Counted from the stretch's first letter, positions 9,024 through 17,293 are shown. The stretch is DNA of 64,000 bases from Microscillaceae bacterium (GCA_003483885.1 DMXI01000608.1:6375-70374), one strand, 5' to 3'. Made by a program: numbers and translations. The notes: generated from the letters alone by a model not told the origin.

Positions 9024-10892
9024 TTACTTTTTCATCTTTTTCCTCGCCTCTCTCATTCGTTTGGTAGACTGCAAAAATGCGTGTCTTTTGCTCCAGTTAA
9101 GCCGAGAAGTATCTATTTTTTCGCCATTCATCAACTTGCTTAGGTAGTTCCAAATCATTGCATAGCTTGTAAATTGCTTAGAACCGATATAACCAGTAGT
9201 ATTCATCATCATAATACAGCCATAAGGAGCCTCTTTTGCTTGCCTAAACTCAAAATTAGAGAAGTACCCTTCTATGCTTCCACTATGGCCTATCGCCTGT
9301 AATTGATAATTGCTTCTGGTAGAAATTTTATGCATAAACCCACTCACCACATAGCGGGCAATACTATCTCGGGTAAACATAAAAGTATATAGTTTGGGGA
9401 TATCTCGTTTCAAACTAAGATAATATTTTTCCAGTACTTTTCGTGGCAATACCTTCTCGTAGTTTTTAAGGTAAGCTTTGCGAGTTCTAAACCGTAAAAA
9501 GTCCATAAACTTTAGCAAGTCAGCTACTTTTCCTTTGACTCCTCCGTTGCCTTCTTTGAAACCCTGGCTTTCATCAAACCGCCATTTGTACCAGCTACCA
9601 TCGTTCTTTAGCCTATAACTCTTGCCAAAATCTTTTTGCAAATGCGCTGGCGATACTCCATAATGAGCGGTTTCCATTCCCAGTGGCTTAAAAATATGAT
9701 TGGTAACATACTTGGTAAACTCAACTCCCGAAGCACGCGCTATTACGACTCCAAGCACCGAATATGCACCATTGTTATATTCATACTTCTCCCCAGGCTT
9801 AAAACGCTGCGAAGTATGCTTAAGAAAAGGCTTGATTTCTTCAAAGGTAGGAATGTATCGTTTAAATTTGGGGAATTGCTTTTTGAGTTTTGCATAAGCA
9901 GGTTCGCGATCAAAGCCACTGTTATGCACCAGCAAATGATGAATCTTAATGGCCGACATACCACCAAATTTAGCTTCCCCCTCTCCCAACTCAGGTATGT
10001 ACTTGGTCACCGGATCATCTAAGTTCAGTTTGCCTTGTTCTATCAATTGGAATGCAGCAATGGAAGTAAACATTTTAGAAATACTGCCCCACATATGCAC
10101 TCGTTGATCGTTCATTTTTAATTGCTTTTCCCTATCTGCCCATCCATTTTCTAGAGAGCCAATAATCTTCCCCTTATAAACCAACCCTACATATGCCCCA
10201 AAGTCTGGAGTTTTCATACGAATGGTATCCATCAATTGGGTAATTTTTTTCCATTCACTTAATAGGTCTTTTTTATTGGGGGCAAAGTATTTTTCGGGTC
10301 TTGATGCTTTTGGGGGATAAACTTTCTGTTGTACCTTGGCCAAAGGTTTACCATCTACAAACAGTCGAAGATCATCTATCCAGATTTGACCATCTCCTAA
10401 AATAAATCCTCCTACATTAACCCAGTAAGTATAATCGGTCAATGGTAATCTTATGGAATACTCTTTCCAATCATTGGTACCATACACCTGCACTGATCTT
10501 AAATTGCTCCCATCGATTTTCTCTCCATATTGATCTTCAGTGCTTAAATGCAACCCAGCAAACCCACCTGCATTCACATCTTTTGTTTTCAAATACCCTT
10601 TCAACTCGATTACTTTTCCTGTAAACTTGGCAGGAATTTGCAGTTGAAACGCCCCAGAAGAGGATTCTCGAGAAGCCCGAGAAAAAAACATCAATGATTT
10701 TTTTCCACTTTTAGACACTTTAGGGTCTACAAAAAAACTATACCCTGGTTTCATTTTTTTAAGGCGAGCATCTTCCATTACAAACATTTTGTCACCAGTT
10801 CCACGCTCAAAATCCAGGTTGTAACCCAATTGGGCATTTGCAAAAAAACCATTGATTACTAGAAATAAGGTAAGGATAAGTTTGATTCTCAT
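9024..10892 (-). CDS. Secreted class C beta-lactamase-fold serine hydrolase
   Basis: 622 residues. A signal peptide ends near residue 20. Residues about 22-185 are a beta-sandwich, CBM-like domain (LDFERGT, SRASRESSSGAFQLQIPAKF, DDLRLFVDG). The catalytic beta-lactamase/DD-peptidase domain follows with SISK (Ser270, Lys273) as the SxxK motif, YNN (Tyr372) as the YxN motif, and HSGSIEGYFS as the likely third motif. The tail is very basic. Family members include esterases, D-aminopeptidases and PBP-related proteins; the substrate is not deducible. It is convergent with the TonB receptor and divergent from the ArsR gene. A TATCTTTG element lies 95 bases upstream. Confidence 0.88.
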   Translation of the reverse strand: MRIKLILTLFLVINGFFANAQLGYNLDFERGTGDKMFVMEDARLKKMKPGYSFFVDPKVSKSGKKSLMFFSRASRESSSGAFQLQIPAKFTGKVIELKGYLKTKDVNAGGFAGLHLSTEDQYGEKIDGSNLRSVQVYGTNDWKEYSIRLPLTDYTYWVNVGGFILGDGQIWIDDLRLFVDGKPLAKVQQKVYPPKASRPEKYFAPNKKDLLSEWKKITQLMDTIRMKTPDFGAYVGLVYKGKIIGSLENGWADREKQLKMNDQRVHMWGSISKMFTSIAAFQLIEQGKLNLDDPVTKYIPELGEGEAKFGGMSAIKIHHLLVHNSGFDREPAYAKLKKQFPKFKRYIPTFEEIKPFLKHTSQRFKPGEKYEYNNGAYSVLGVVIARASGVEFTKYVTNHIFKPLGMETAHYGVSPAHLQKDFGKSYRLKNDGSWYKWRFDESQGFKEGNGGVKGKVADLLKFMDFLRFRTRKAYLKNYEKVLPRKVLEKYYLSLKRDIPKLYTFMFTRDSIARYVVSGFMHKISTRSNYQLQAIGHSGSIEGYFSNFEFRQAKEAPYGCIMMMNTTGYIGSKQFTSYAMIWNYLSKLMNGEKIDTSRLNWSKRHAFLQSTKRMREARKKMKK

Positions 10893-10986
10893 GATAAATA
10901 ATTTTATTATGCTTAAGTGATCTATCGGTTATTCATGACCTCTTCTCTATTTCTCATAATATGAGCGAGAAAAGTCCAGATAAGTT

Positions 10987-10994
10987 CAAAGATA
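10987..10994 (-). promoter_or_regulatory. Possible -7 element of the serine hydrolase gene
   Basis: On the minus strand this reads TATCTTTG, a full match to TAnnTTTG and identical to the element before 2305. No TTTG is found at the right distance, so confidence is low. Confidence 0.35.
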
Positions 10995-11058
10995 GGCCTT
11001 TATTAAAAGAATGCGAGCATCATCAAATTTTAAGTAATAAAGAAATTTTCAACCTCGA

Positions 11059-11090
11059 TTTGGATATATGAAAATATGTTCATACATTTA
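11059..11090 (+). promoter_or_regulatory. Promoter of the ArsR gene, overlapped by an operator
   Basis: TTTG at 11059-11062 and TACATTTA (7 of 8 matches to TAnnTTTG) at 11083-11090, spacer 20. The inverted repeat at 11065-11086 fills the spacer and reaches the -7 element, an arrangement expected for a repressor that excludes polymerase. Confidence 0.65.
11065..11086. promoter_or_regulatory. Predicted ArsR operator O1
   Basis: TATATGAA - six bases - TTCATACA: arms match at 7 of 8 positions. It sits between the -33 and -7 elements of the arsR-type gene, implying autorepression. It shares the ATATGTT core with sites at 11529 and 14238. Confidence 0.6.
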
Positions 11091-11142
11091 CATCGTAATT
11101 ACAAAAAAGCACCATTCATTGGTGGTTTAAGCTGACATTCAT

Positions 11143-11448
11143 ATGACTGTAACCAAACGTAACATTAGTCCAGAAAAACTGGAAAGGGTGGCTGAGGTGT
11201 TAAAAACCATTGCTCACCCAGTAAGGCTTAGTATACTAGAAGTATTGCAAAATTATGGTAGATTAACCGTTTCGGATTTGAAAGAAAAAACCCAAACCGA
11301 ACAATCACTCCTTTCTCATCATTTGATTAAAATGAAAGACAAGGGAGTATTGAAAGCGAATCGCCAGGGAAAAAATATTTACTATGAACTAGCAGATACT
11401 CAAATTACAAAGATATTTGACTGTATGGAAAACTGCAGCTTTATCTAG
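11143..11448 (+). CDS. ArsR/SmtB-family winged-helix repressor, probably sulfur-responsive
   Basis: 101 residues, a normal length. The winged HTH is clear: AHPVRLSILEVL (helices 1-2), TEQSLLSHHLIKMKDKGVL (recognition helix), RQGKNIYYEL (wing). The metal site ELCVCDL of ArsR/CadC is absent. The only cysteines are Cys94 and Cys98 in a CxxxC at the C-terminus. BigR/SqrR/YgaV repressors of the same family sense persulfide by disulfide or tetrasulfide formation, and the neighbouring genes are sulfide and persulfide enzymes, so a thiol-based sulfide sensor is the likeliest role (inference). Predicted operators lie upstream of itself, of the dioxygenase gene and of sqr. Confidence 0.88.
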   Translation: MTVTKRNISPEKLERVAEVLKTIAHPVRLSILEVLQNYGRLTVSDLKEKTQTEQSLLSHHLIKMKDKGVLKANRQGKNIYYELADTQITKIFDCMENCSFI

Positions 11449-11528
11449 GTAATAAGGTATTGTAAAAGGTATTCGGATAAGAAACACTGAAAGCGTATTG
11501 TGTGATTATCCGTTTTTTTGAGCAAAAC

Positions 11529-11548
11529 ATATGTAAAAATTAACATAT
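11529..11548. promoter_or_regulatory. Predicted ArsR operator O2
   Basis: Perfect inverted repeat ATATGT - eight bases - ACATAT, in the gap between the ArsR gene and the persulfide dioxygenase gene. On the minus strand it contains ATATGTTAA, the same core as O3. Confidence 0.5.
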
Positions 11549-11591
11549 ATTTATTTGAATAATTATCCAACTTGATTTAAACAATCTTTCG

Positions 11592-11619
11592 TTTGAAAAG
11601 GAAAATCAACGTATTTTTG
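11592..11619 (+). promoter_or_regulatory. Promoter of the persulfide dioxygenase gene
   Basis: TTTG at 11592-11595 and TATTTTTG (full TAnnTTTG match) at 11612-11619, spacer 16. It lies about 85 bases before the preferred ATG and 44 bases after operator O2. Confidence 0.55.
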
Positions 11620-11703
11620 TAGAACTGGATAAAGTTATTGAGTGTTTGATTGTTACAGTCAGAAAAATATTCAAAAATTCAGACAATGCTAAAAAGGAAA
11701 ATC

Positions 11704-13107
11704 ATGAGAATAGAACAAATTTATACCAACTGCTTGGCAGAAGCTGCCTACTATATAGAATCTAATGGAGTAGCTGCCATCATTGATCCTCTACGTGAAA
11801 CTGATCCTTACATTGAAAAAATAGAAGCCAATGGCGTAAAACTTAAATATATTTTCGAAACCCACTTTCACGCTGACTTTGTATCTGGTCACTTAGATTT
11901 GGCCAATAAAACTGGTGCTACTATTGTTTATGGACCAAACGCTGAAACCAATTATGAAATTCATCTGGCTAAAGATGAAGAGGTTTTTGAACTAGGCGAT
12001 GTAAAAATTAAAGTGTTGCACACTCCGGGTCATACAATGGAATCTACCACTTTCTTATTGATTGACGAAAAAGGTGAAAACCACGCACTCTTTACTGGAG
12101 ATACCCTTTTTATTGGCGATGTAGGCCGTCCAGATTTGGCCGTAAAATCAGACCTATCTAAAGAAGATTTAGCAGGTTATCTATTTGATTCACTCCGCAA
12201 CAAAATTATGCCTTTGGAAGATAGCGTAATTGTGTACCCAGCACACGGGGCTGGTTCGGCTTGTGGCAAAAATATGAGCGATGAAACTTATGATTCTTTG
12301 GGCAATCAGAAAAAGACAAACTATGCGCTTCGTGCCGACATGACCAAAGAGGAATTCATCAAAGAAGTGACGGATGGTATTATGCCTCCCCCCCAATATT
12401 TCCCTAAAAATGCTATGTTAAACAAGCAGGGTTATGAGCAAGTAGATGAAGTGCTTAGCCGTGGAATGACCGCCCTAAGCGTAGAAGATTTTGAAGCTAA
12501 AGCCAAAGAAGGTATCATCATTTTGGATACTCGCCACGAACAGACTTTCAATCAGGGATTTGTCCCAGGATCGATGAACATTGGCCTGGAAGGTACCTTT
12601 GCGGTTTGGGTAGGTACACTTATCAAAAACCTCAATGAACCTATCTTGCTAGTGACTGAAGAAGGCAAAGAAAAAGAAACGGTATTACGTTTAGCACGGG
12701 TTGGTTATGACAATGCCATCGGTTATCTGGCAGGTGGTTTCAATGCCTGGAAAGCAGCTGGAAAGTCGGTAGATCAAATTCGCTCTATCGAGGCTACCGA
12801 ACTACAAGCTTTGAAAGCCCAAGGCAATATCAATATTTTGGATGTACGTAAGCCCACCGAGCACCAATCAGAACATGTAATTGATGCTCAAAACTTTCCG
12901 CTAGACTTTATCAATGGTCATTTAGATGATTTAGACAAGGAAGCTACTTATTATGTGCATTGCGCAGGTGGTTATCGCTCTATGGTGGCCTCTTCTATCT
13001 TGAAAAAACATGGTTATCAAAATATTGTAGATGTTAAAGGTGGTTTCCGTGAAATTGCCAAAACAGACATCGCCAAAACTGAGTATGTTTGTCCTTCTAC
13101 CCTATAA
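11704..13107 (+). CDS. Persulfide dioxygenase fused to two rhodanese domains
   Basis: 467 residues from ATG 11704. Upstream in-frame starts (TTG 11650, ATG 11686) exist, but homologues begin at MRIEQIYT and AAAGGAAAATC precedes this ATG. Residues 1 to about 235 are an ETHE1-type metallo-beta-lactamase domain with the motif HFHADFVSGH (His54, His56, Asp58, His63), HTPGHT and FTGDTLF, oxidising glutathione or other persulfides to sulfite. Rhodanese domain 1 (about 265-360) lacks the catalytic Cys: the loop reads LLVTEEGKEKE. Rhodanese domain 2 (about 375-460) keeps it, Cys420 in HCAGGYRS. Such fusions couple sulfur transfer to sulfite or thiosulfate formation. Probably cytoplasmic and under the upstream ArsR protein. 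Confidence 0.93.
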   Translation: MRIEQIYTNCLAEAAYYIESNGVAAIIDPLRETDPYIEKIEANGVKLKYIFETHFHADFVSGHLDLANKTGATIVYGPNAETNYEIHLAKDEEVFELGDVKIKVLHTPGHTMESTTFLLIDEKGENHALFTGDTLFIGDVGRPDLAVKSDLSKEDLAGYLFDSLRNKIMPLEDSVIVYPAHGAGSACGKNMSDETYDSLGNQKKTNYALRADMTKEEFIKEVTDGIMPPPQYFPKNAMLNKQGYEQVDEVLSRGMTALSVEDFEAKAKEGIIILDTRHEQTFNQGFVPGSMNIGLEGTFAVWVGTLIKNLNEPILLVTEEGKEKETVLRLARVGYDNAIGYLAGGFNAWKAAGKSVDQIRSIEATELQALKAQGNINILDVRKPTEHQSEHVIDAQNFPLDFINGHLDDLDKEATYYVHCAGGYRSMVASSILKKHGYQNIVDVKGGFREIAKTDIAKTEYVCPSTL

Positions 13108-13141
13108 TTGATTACCAAGTCATATATTTAGATATAGATTC

Positions 13142-13177
13142 AAAGGGTAAGCATCTTCTAAGAGATGCCTACCCTTT
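13142..13177. other. Strong hairpin between dioxygenase and rhodanese genes
   Basis: AAAGGGTA and GCATCT pair with AGATGC and TACCCTTT (14 bp with one internal mismatch, six-base loop). No T-run follows, so it is more likely a processing/stability or partial-termination element than a simple terminator. It covers the upstream in-frame start at 13165, supporting ATG 13201 for the next gene. Confidence 0.6.
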
Positions 13178-13200
13178 ACAAAACCCACAATATAACGATT

Positions 13201-13509
13201 ATGAGTTTTAAAAATATTCCGGTTACAGAGTTCAAAAACAAAATAGAAACCGAATCAAATGCTGTTATTCTGGATGTACGCTCAGAAGCCGAATTGAATG
13301 AAGGAAGCATTCCCAATCATATTTTGATTGATTTCATGAAGCCAGATTTTACTAACAAGGTAACCGAATTAGACCGAGACAAAACCTATTTAGTATATTG
13401 TAGAAGTGGCAATCGTAGTGGAAAAACCTGCGCAATGATGGCTCAAATGGGTTTCACAAAACTGTATAACCTGGATGGAGGCATTATGGCCTGGAACGCT
13501 TTGTCATAA
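13201..13509 (+). CDS. Single-domain rhodanese sulfurtransferase
   Basis: 102 residues from ATG 13201. One complete rhodanese domain: AVILDVRSEAEL near the N-terminus and the active-site loop YCRSGNRSGKT with Cys67, which carries the persulfide. The length is that of GlpE/PspE-like enzymes; there is no signal peptide, so it is cytoplasmic. Placed 93 bases after the dioxygenase-rhodanese fusion, it probably shuttles sulfane sulfur between sulfide oxidation products and acceptors. An in-frame ATG 12 codons earlier falls inside the hairpin at 13142-13177 and is not favoured. Confidence 0.92.
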   Translation: MSFKNIPVTEFKNKIETESNAVILDVRSEAELNEGSIPNHILIDFMKPDFTNKVTELDRDKTYLVYCRSGNRSGKTCAMMAQMGFTKLYNLDGGIMAWNALS

Positions 13510-13621
13510 AAATCATTCTCAAAATTATTGATGATCTATTGCTGTATGATTTCGCTGGGTAAAAGTCGCTTGGCCAACCAGTACATCATGCAGCAATGAA
13601 GTAACTTAACCACACACTGTT

Positions 13622-14215
13622 TTGACTAGGTACTCAAAATTCTTTCACTTCAGTTTAATGATTGCTTTGCTGGGTCTAGTGGCTTGTAAACAATCTAAAC
13701 AACAAAGTCACTCTAATGACGATCAGGTGTTCAAAACCAAAGGTAAAGCCATTGCTCAAGAAACATTTGGGGCTTTGAGCAAAGAGTTGAAAGCTGCTTT
13801 ACAAAGAGGAGGCGTTGATGAAGCCGTTTCTTATTGTAATGTAAAGGCATTGCCTCTCACCAAAGCAACTGCGCAGAAACATCAGGTGAGCATTCGCCGG
13901 ACAAGCCTCAACACCCGAAATCCTAAAAACTTTCCCAACGCACAAGAAAAAAAGATATTAGAAAACTACCAGGCAGCCTTAGAGGCAGGTAAAACTTTAG
14001 GAGCTCAATTGACTAGTTTGTCGGATGGGCGAACGATGTTTAACGCTCCTATTTTTATTAAGCCTTTGTGTTTGAACTGCCATGGGAAAGTAGGTGAACA
14101 AGTGAGCGAAAAAAATTATCAGACAATCCAGAAGTTATACCCAAACGATCAAGCTACTGGCTACAAAATGGCAGAGCTCAGAGGGATGTGGAGTATTATT
14201 TTCCATAAAAAATAA
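13622..14215 (+). CDS. Tll0287-like (DUF3365) haem lipoprotein
   Basis: 197 residues from TTG 13622. The first in-frame ATG (13658) would leave no charged n-region, so the TTG start is preferred. Lipobox LVAC puts the lipidated Cys at residue 22. The mature domain contains AVSYCNVKALPLT, SIRRTSLNTRNPKNFPN and a CLNCHG c-type haem motif, the hallmarks of the Tll0287-like/DUF3365 family, a PAS-like haem-binding periplasmic domain. Members act as redox sensors or electron carriers. In this locus it may sense or carry electrons from sulfide oxidation (inference). Confidence 0.82.
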   Translation: MTRYSKFFHFSLMIALLGLVACKQSKQQSHSNDDQVFKTKGKAIAQETFGALSKELKAALQRGGVDEAVSYCNVKALPLTKATAQKHQVSIRRTSLNTRNPKNFPNAQEKKILENYQAALEAGKTLGAQLTSLSDGRTMFNAPIFIKPLCLNCHGKVGEQVSEKNYQTIQKLYPNDQATGYKMAELRGMWSIIFHKK

Positions 14216-14237
14216 TATTTTTTTTAAACAAAATATG

Positions 14238-14255
14238 AACATAGTTATATATGTT
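14238..14255. promoter_or_regulatory. Predicted ArsR operator O3
   Basis: Perfect inverted repeat AACATA - six bases - TATGTT, 70 bases before the sqr start. It shares the ATATGTTAA core with O2 and ATATGTT with O1. Confidence 0.5.
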
Positions 14256-14322
14256 AAGAAATTAATACTTAAATTGCATTAATCTAATTAAATATTTAAA
14301 TAAACATATACAACTAATAATT

Positions 14323-15534
14323 ATGGACAATACAACGAATACCCAGAAGCATTCAGTACTCATTGTTGGGGGAGGTAATGGAGGAATTTCGGTAGCGGCT
14401 CAATTATTACGAAAAATGCCAGACTTAGACATAGGCATCATAGAACCCTCCGAAAAGCATTATTACCAACCTGCCTGGACATTGGTAGGTGGTGGCGACT
14501 TTGATATCCAAAAAACGGTAAGGCATACTCAAGAAGTTATGCCCTCAAAAGTAACCTGGATAAAACAATATGCGGATACTTTTTTGCCAGAGAAGAACCT
14601 CGTAATCACCAAAGATGGGCAAAAAATAGGTTATCAGTATTTAGTAGTTAGTGCCGGTATCCAGATCAACTGGGATTGGATAGAGGGTTTGCAAGAAACT
14701 CTAGGAAAAAACGGTGTCTGTAGTAATTATTCTTTCCAGACAGCTCCTTATACCTTCGAGAGTTTAAGGAAATTTAAAGGTGGTACTATCTTATTTACCA
14801 GCCCAGCTACCCCAGTAAAATGCGGAGGAGCTCCTCAGAAAATTATGTATCTCGCAGGAGACTACTTGCGCAAAAATGGATTATTGGCCCAGGCAAATAT
14901 CGAGTTCTGCAATGCTGGAAAGGTCATATTTGGGATTAAGAAATACGCCGAAACCTTGAATAAAGTATGTGAGAGATACGGTGTTACACAAAACCATCGC
15001 CACGAACTGATCTCAATAGATGGCGACAAAAAGGAAGCTACTTTTCGGGTAACTCACTCCGACGAAAGTAAATCGATGGTGGTGAAAAAATTTGACATGA
15101 TTCACGTTACCCCTCCTCAAAGCGCTCCCGACTTTGTCAGTAATAGTCCACTGGCTGATGCCAATGGCTGGGTAGATGTAGACAAACATACACTCCAGCA
15201 CAAAAAATACACAAATGTGTTTGGATTGGGAGATGTAACCAATACCCCCAATGCCAAAACTGGCGCAGCCATACGCAAACAAGCACCAGTGCTCGTAGCG
15301 AATCTGATGGAGGTATTACACCAAAAAACACCCGAACAACAATACAATGGTTACGGTTCTTGCCCGCTGGTGACAGGATATGGTAAGTTGGTATTGGCCG
15401 AGTTTGACTATGACGGCAATACCGTGGAAACCTTTCCTTTTAACCAGGCAAAAGAACGCTACTCGATGTATTTATTAAAGAAAAAGGTGTTGCCGTGGTT
15501 GTATTGGAACAGAATACTCAAAGGAAAAGCTTAA
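14323..15534 (+). CDS. sqr: Sulfide:quinone oxidoreductase, type II (mitochondrial SQOR-like)
   Basis: 403 residues. The N-terminal Rossmann motif is VLIVGGGNGGIS (FAD). Two conserved redox cysteines match human SQOR in context: Cys167 in PVKCGGAPQKIMYL and Cys347 in GSCPLVTGYG; Cys133 is also present. VFGLGDVTNTP is the second FAD-contact motif, and the aromatic/basic C-terminus (PWLYWNRILKGKA) is the amphipathic monotopic membrane anchor. It oxidises H2S, passes electrons to quinone and gives persulfide, which the dioxygenase at 11704 would consume. Reduced quinol could be reoxidised by the cytochrome bd encoded at 22073-24518. Operator O3 lies upstream. Confidence 0.93.
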   Translation: MDNTTNTQKHSVLIVGGGNGGISVAAQLLRKMPDLDIGIIEPSEKHYYQPAWTLVGGGDFDIQKTVRHTQEVMPSKVTWIKQYADTFLPEKNLVITKDGQKIGYQYLVVSAGIQINWDWIEGLQETLGKNGVCSNYSFQTAPYTFESLRKFKGGTILFTSPATPVKCGGAPQKIMYLAGDYLRKNGLLAQANIEFCNAGKVIFGIKKYAETLNKVCERYGVTQNHRHELISIDGDKKEATFRVTHSDESKSMVVKKFDMIHVTPPQSAPDFVSNSPLADANGWVDVDKHTLQHKKYTNVFGLGDVTNTPNAKTGAAIRKQAPVLVANLMEVLHQKTPEQQYNGYGSCPLVTGYGKLVLAEFDYDGNTVETFPFNQAKERYSMYLLKKKVLPWLYWNRILKGKA

Positions 15535-15541
15535 TTGAAAA

Positions 15542-15604
15542 ATGAACGGCACCGCAAGACAAAATAAAAGCAGCATCCTGACAAAAATCATAGGGAAAAA
15601 ATAA
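15542..15604 (+). CDS. Possible 20-residue basic peptide
   Basis: ATG at 15542, eight bases after the sqr stop, opens a frame for a 20-residue Lys/Arg-rich peptide ending KIIGKK. Translational coupling to sqr is possible, but the length makes chance occurrence likely. No family is recognised. Confidence 0.2.
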   Translation: MNGTARQNKSSILTKIIGKK

Positions 15605-15651
15605 AGATTGTTTCACATTGGGCATAGAAGTTAATTATAAACTAGAAGTAA

Positions 15652-16482
15652 ATGAAAAAAATACTGATACCTACTGATTTTTCTGAACTCTCAGAATATG
15701 CTTTACGCACTGCTGAAAATATTGCGGCTAGTCTCGGTGCCGAAATTCACGCGTTGAAAGTCCTGCCAACTCCAGGAGACGCCTATTTTGATAAAAAAGG
15801 TAAAATGCTCGAGTGTGAGGACTATGATATGACCAAGTTTGAGCAAGAAAGGCTGAACAATGAACATAAAATACAGGAATGGCTTAAAACGGCCAAAAAC
15901 CCAGTACATATTGTGGTGAAGTTTGGCAATATGATAGATGATATTATTGAATATGTGAAAACTCAAGGCATAGACCTGGTAGTGATGGGTACCAGTGGGG
16001 CCAATGGCTGGAAAGAAATGTTTGTGGGCTCTAATGCCGAAAAAATAGTACGCTACTCGCCAGTGCCGGTGCTTACTGTAAAGTGTGATCGCCCTGACTG
16101 GAGCATAGAGAATATTTTGCTGGTCAATGATTTTAAAAATCCTCAGGCTGAAAACCTGGAGATTGTTACTGCATTGCAGGCGGCTTCTCAGGCGCAAATC
16201 CATTTACTCAAAGTAGAAAAAACGAAAGAAACACAACGGGAGATTTTTCTACAAATGGAGAAGTTTGTTCAGGCAAATGCCTTAGAAAATGTAGAGTTTC
16301 ATATCCAAAACGATCGTCATGTAGAGGATGGCATATTTTACTTTGCCCACGAACACCAGATAGATTTGATCATTATGGGTACTCACGGGCGAACCGGTTG
16401 GGAGCATTTGATCAAAGGAAGTATTTCCGAAAATGTTGTCAATCATTTATATAAGCCTATTCTCACATTTAAGCTTGCTTAA
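15652..16482 (+). CDS. Tandem-domain universal stress protein (UspA family)
   Basis: 276 residues made of two Usp domains (about 1-145 and 150-276). Domain 1 starts MKKILIPTDFSELSEYAL and ends VVMGTSGANGWKEMFVGSNAEKIV; domain 2 ends IIMGTHGRTGWEHLIKGSISENVV. Both G-x2-G-x9-G(S/T) segments needed for ATP binding are largely kept, so it is probably an ATP-binding type. Double-domain Usp proteins are common beside sulfide and redox genes in Bacteroidota. It follows sqr by 117 bases and may be cotranscribed. Exact role unknown. Confidence 0.9.
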   Translation: MKKILIPTDFSELSEYALRTAENIAASLGAEIHALKVLPTPGDAYFDKKGKMLECEDYDMTKFEQERLNNEHKIQEWLKTAKNPVHIVVKFGNMIDDIIEYVKTQGIDLVVMGTSGANGWKEMFVGSNAEKIVRYSPVPVLTVKCDRPDWSIENILLVNDFKNPQAENLEIVTALQAASQAQIHLLKVEKTKETQREIFLQMEKFVQANALENVEFHIQNDRHVEDGIFYFAHEHQIDLIIMGTHGRTGWEHLIKGSISENVVNHLYKPILTFKLA

Positions 16483-16526
16483 ATTTCTAAATATCAATGA
16501 ATTGTTAAGCAGGAGAATGAGCGAAC

Positions 16527-16626
16527 CATACTACTGGAGATTTTTTCGTTTGTGTCTCCACAAACGAAGGTGACCGCACCGTTGGCCATGTCCTCACGGC
16601 CAACCTTAGCCAAAATGAGTAGTATG
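16527..16626. ncRNA. Candidate three-way-junction structured element
   Basis: An outer 9-bp stem CATACTACT/AGTAGTATG (16527-16535 with 16618-16626) encloses a perfect 10-bp hairpin TTCGTTTGTG/CACAAACGAA (16545-16568, four-base loop) and a 7-bp hairpin GTTGGCC/GGCCAAC (16581-16604). A competing hairpin TGGAGA/TCTCCA (16535-16540 with 16555-16560) would disrupt the first hairpin, as in switching leaders. It lies before the YeeE/YedE transporter genes. Could be a 5' leader regulator or an inserted palindromic element; I do not match it to a known riboswitch. Confidence 0.4.
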
Positions 16627-16729
16627 TGGGTGAACTTGAAGTAATTAAATAATGATTGTTGATACATCAAAAGTGGATCAAACCCTCGAGTGACTTTGGA
16701 AGACTAATTATAAACAAAATAACCAAATT

Positions 16730-17293
16730 ATGTTAGATTTAATCAAGCAACCGTGGCCCTGGTATTTGGCCGGGCCACTCATTGCACTAGTGGCTATACT
16801 TTTACTTTTCTTTGGAAAATCTTTTGGCGTATCGGCCACGCTTCGTACTTCTTGTTCAATCCTGGGAGCTGGAAAAAGAACTCGCTTCTTTGATTATAAC
16901 TGGAAAAAAGACCGATGGAACCTACTCTTTGTATTGGGGGCAATTGTTGGAGGACTGCTAACCAGTCAGCTTTTAATGCATCCTGAGATCACTATATCTC
17001 AAAACACCGTACAAGACCTGCAAGCGATTGGGCTTCAAGACACTACTTCAGGCTTTTTGCCCAACGACTTATTCAGTATTGGTAGTATCTTTTCTATTCG
17101 TGGGTTTGTGGTATTTGTTGTAGGTGGTTTTCTCATTGGTTTTGGGGCTCGTTATGCAGGTGGCTGTACCTCTGGGCACGCCATTAGTGGATTATCAAAC
17201 TTACAAATTCCTTCTCTTATTGCCGTGATTGGGTTCTTTATTGGAGGCTTACTCATGACTCACTTTCTATTACCCTACATCATACAATTATAA
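16730..17293 (+). CDS. YeeE/YedE half-transporter, first subunit (PmpA-like)
   Basis: 187 residues with about five hydrophobic helices. The signature [17 protein letters not shown] (about residues 141-157) carries the Cys characteristic of YeeE/YedE (DUF395) sulfur transporters, which pass thiosulfate or (poly)sulfide through a line of cysteines. The family is often one ten-helix protein; here it is split into two genes, as with PmpA/PmpB. Inner-membrane location. It belongs with the sulfide locus and probably exports or imports oxidised sulfur species; direction unknown. Confidence 0.9.
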   Translation: MLDLIKQPWPWYLAGPLIALVAILLLFFGKSFGVSATLRTSCSILGAGKRTRFFDYNWKKDRWNLLFVLGAIVGGLLTSQLLMHPEITISQNTVQDLQAIGLQDTTSGFLPNDLFSIGSIFSIRGFVVFVVGGFLIGFGARYAGGCTSGHAISGLSNLQIPSLIAVIGFFIGGLLMTHFLLPYIIQL

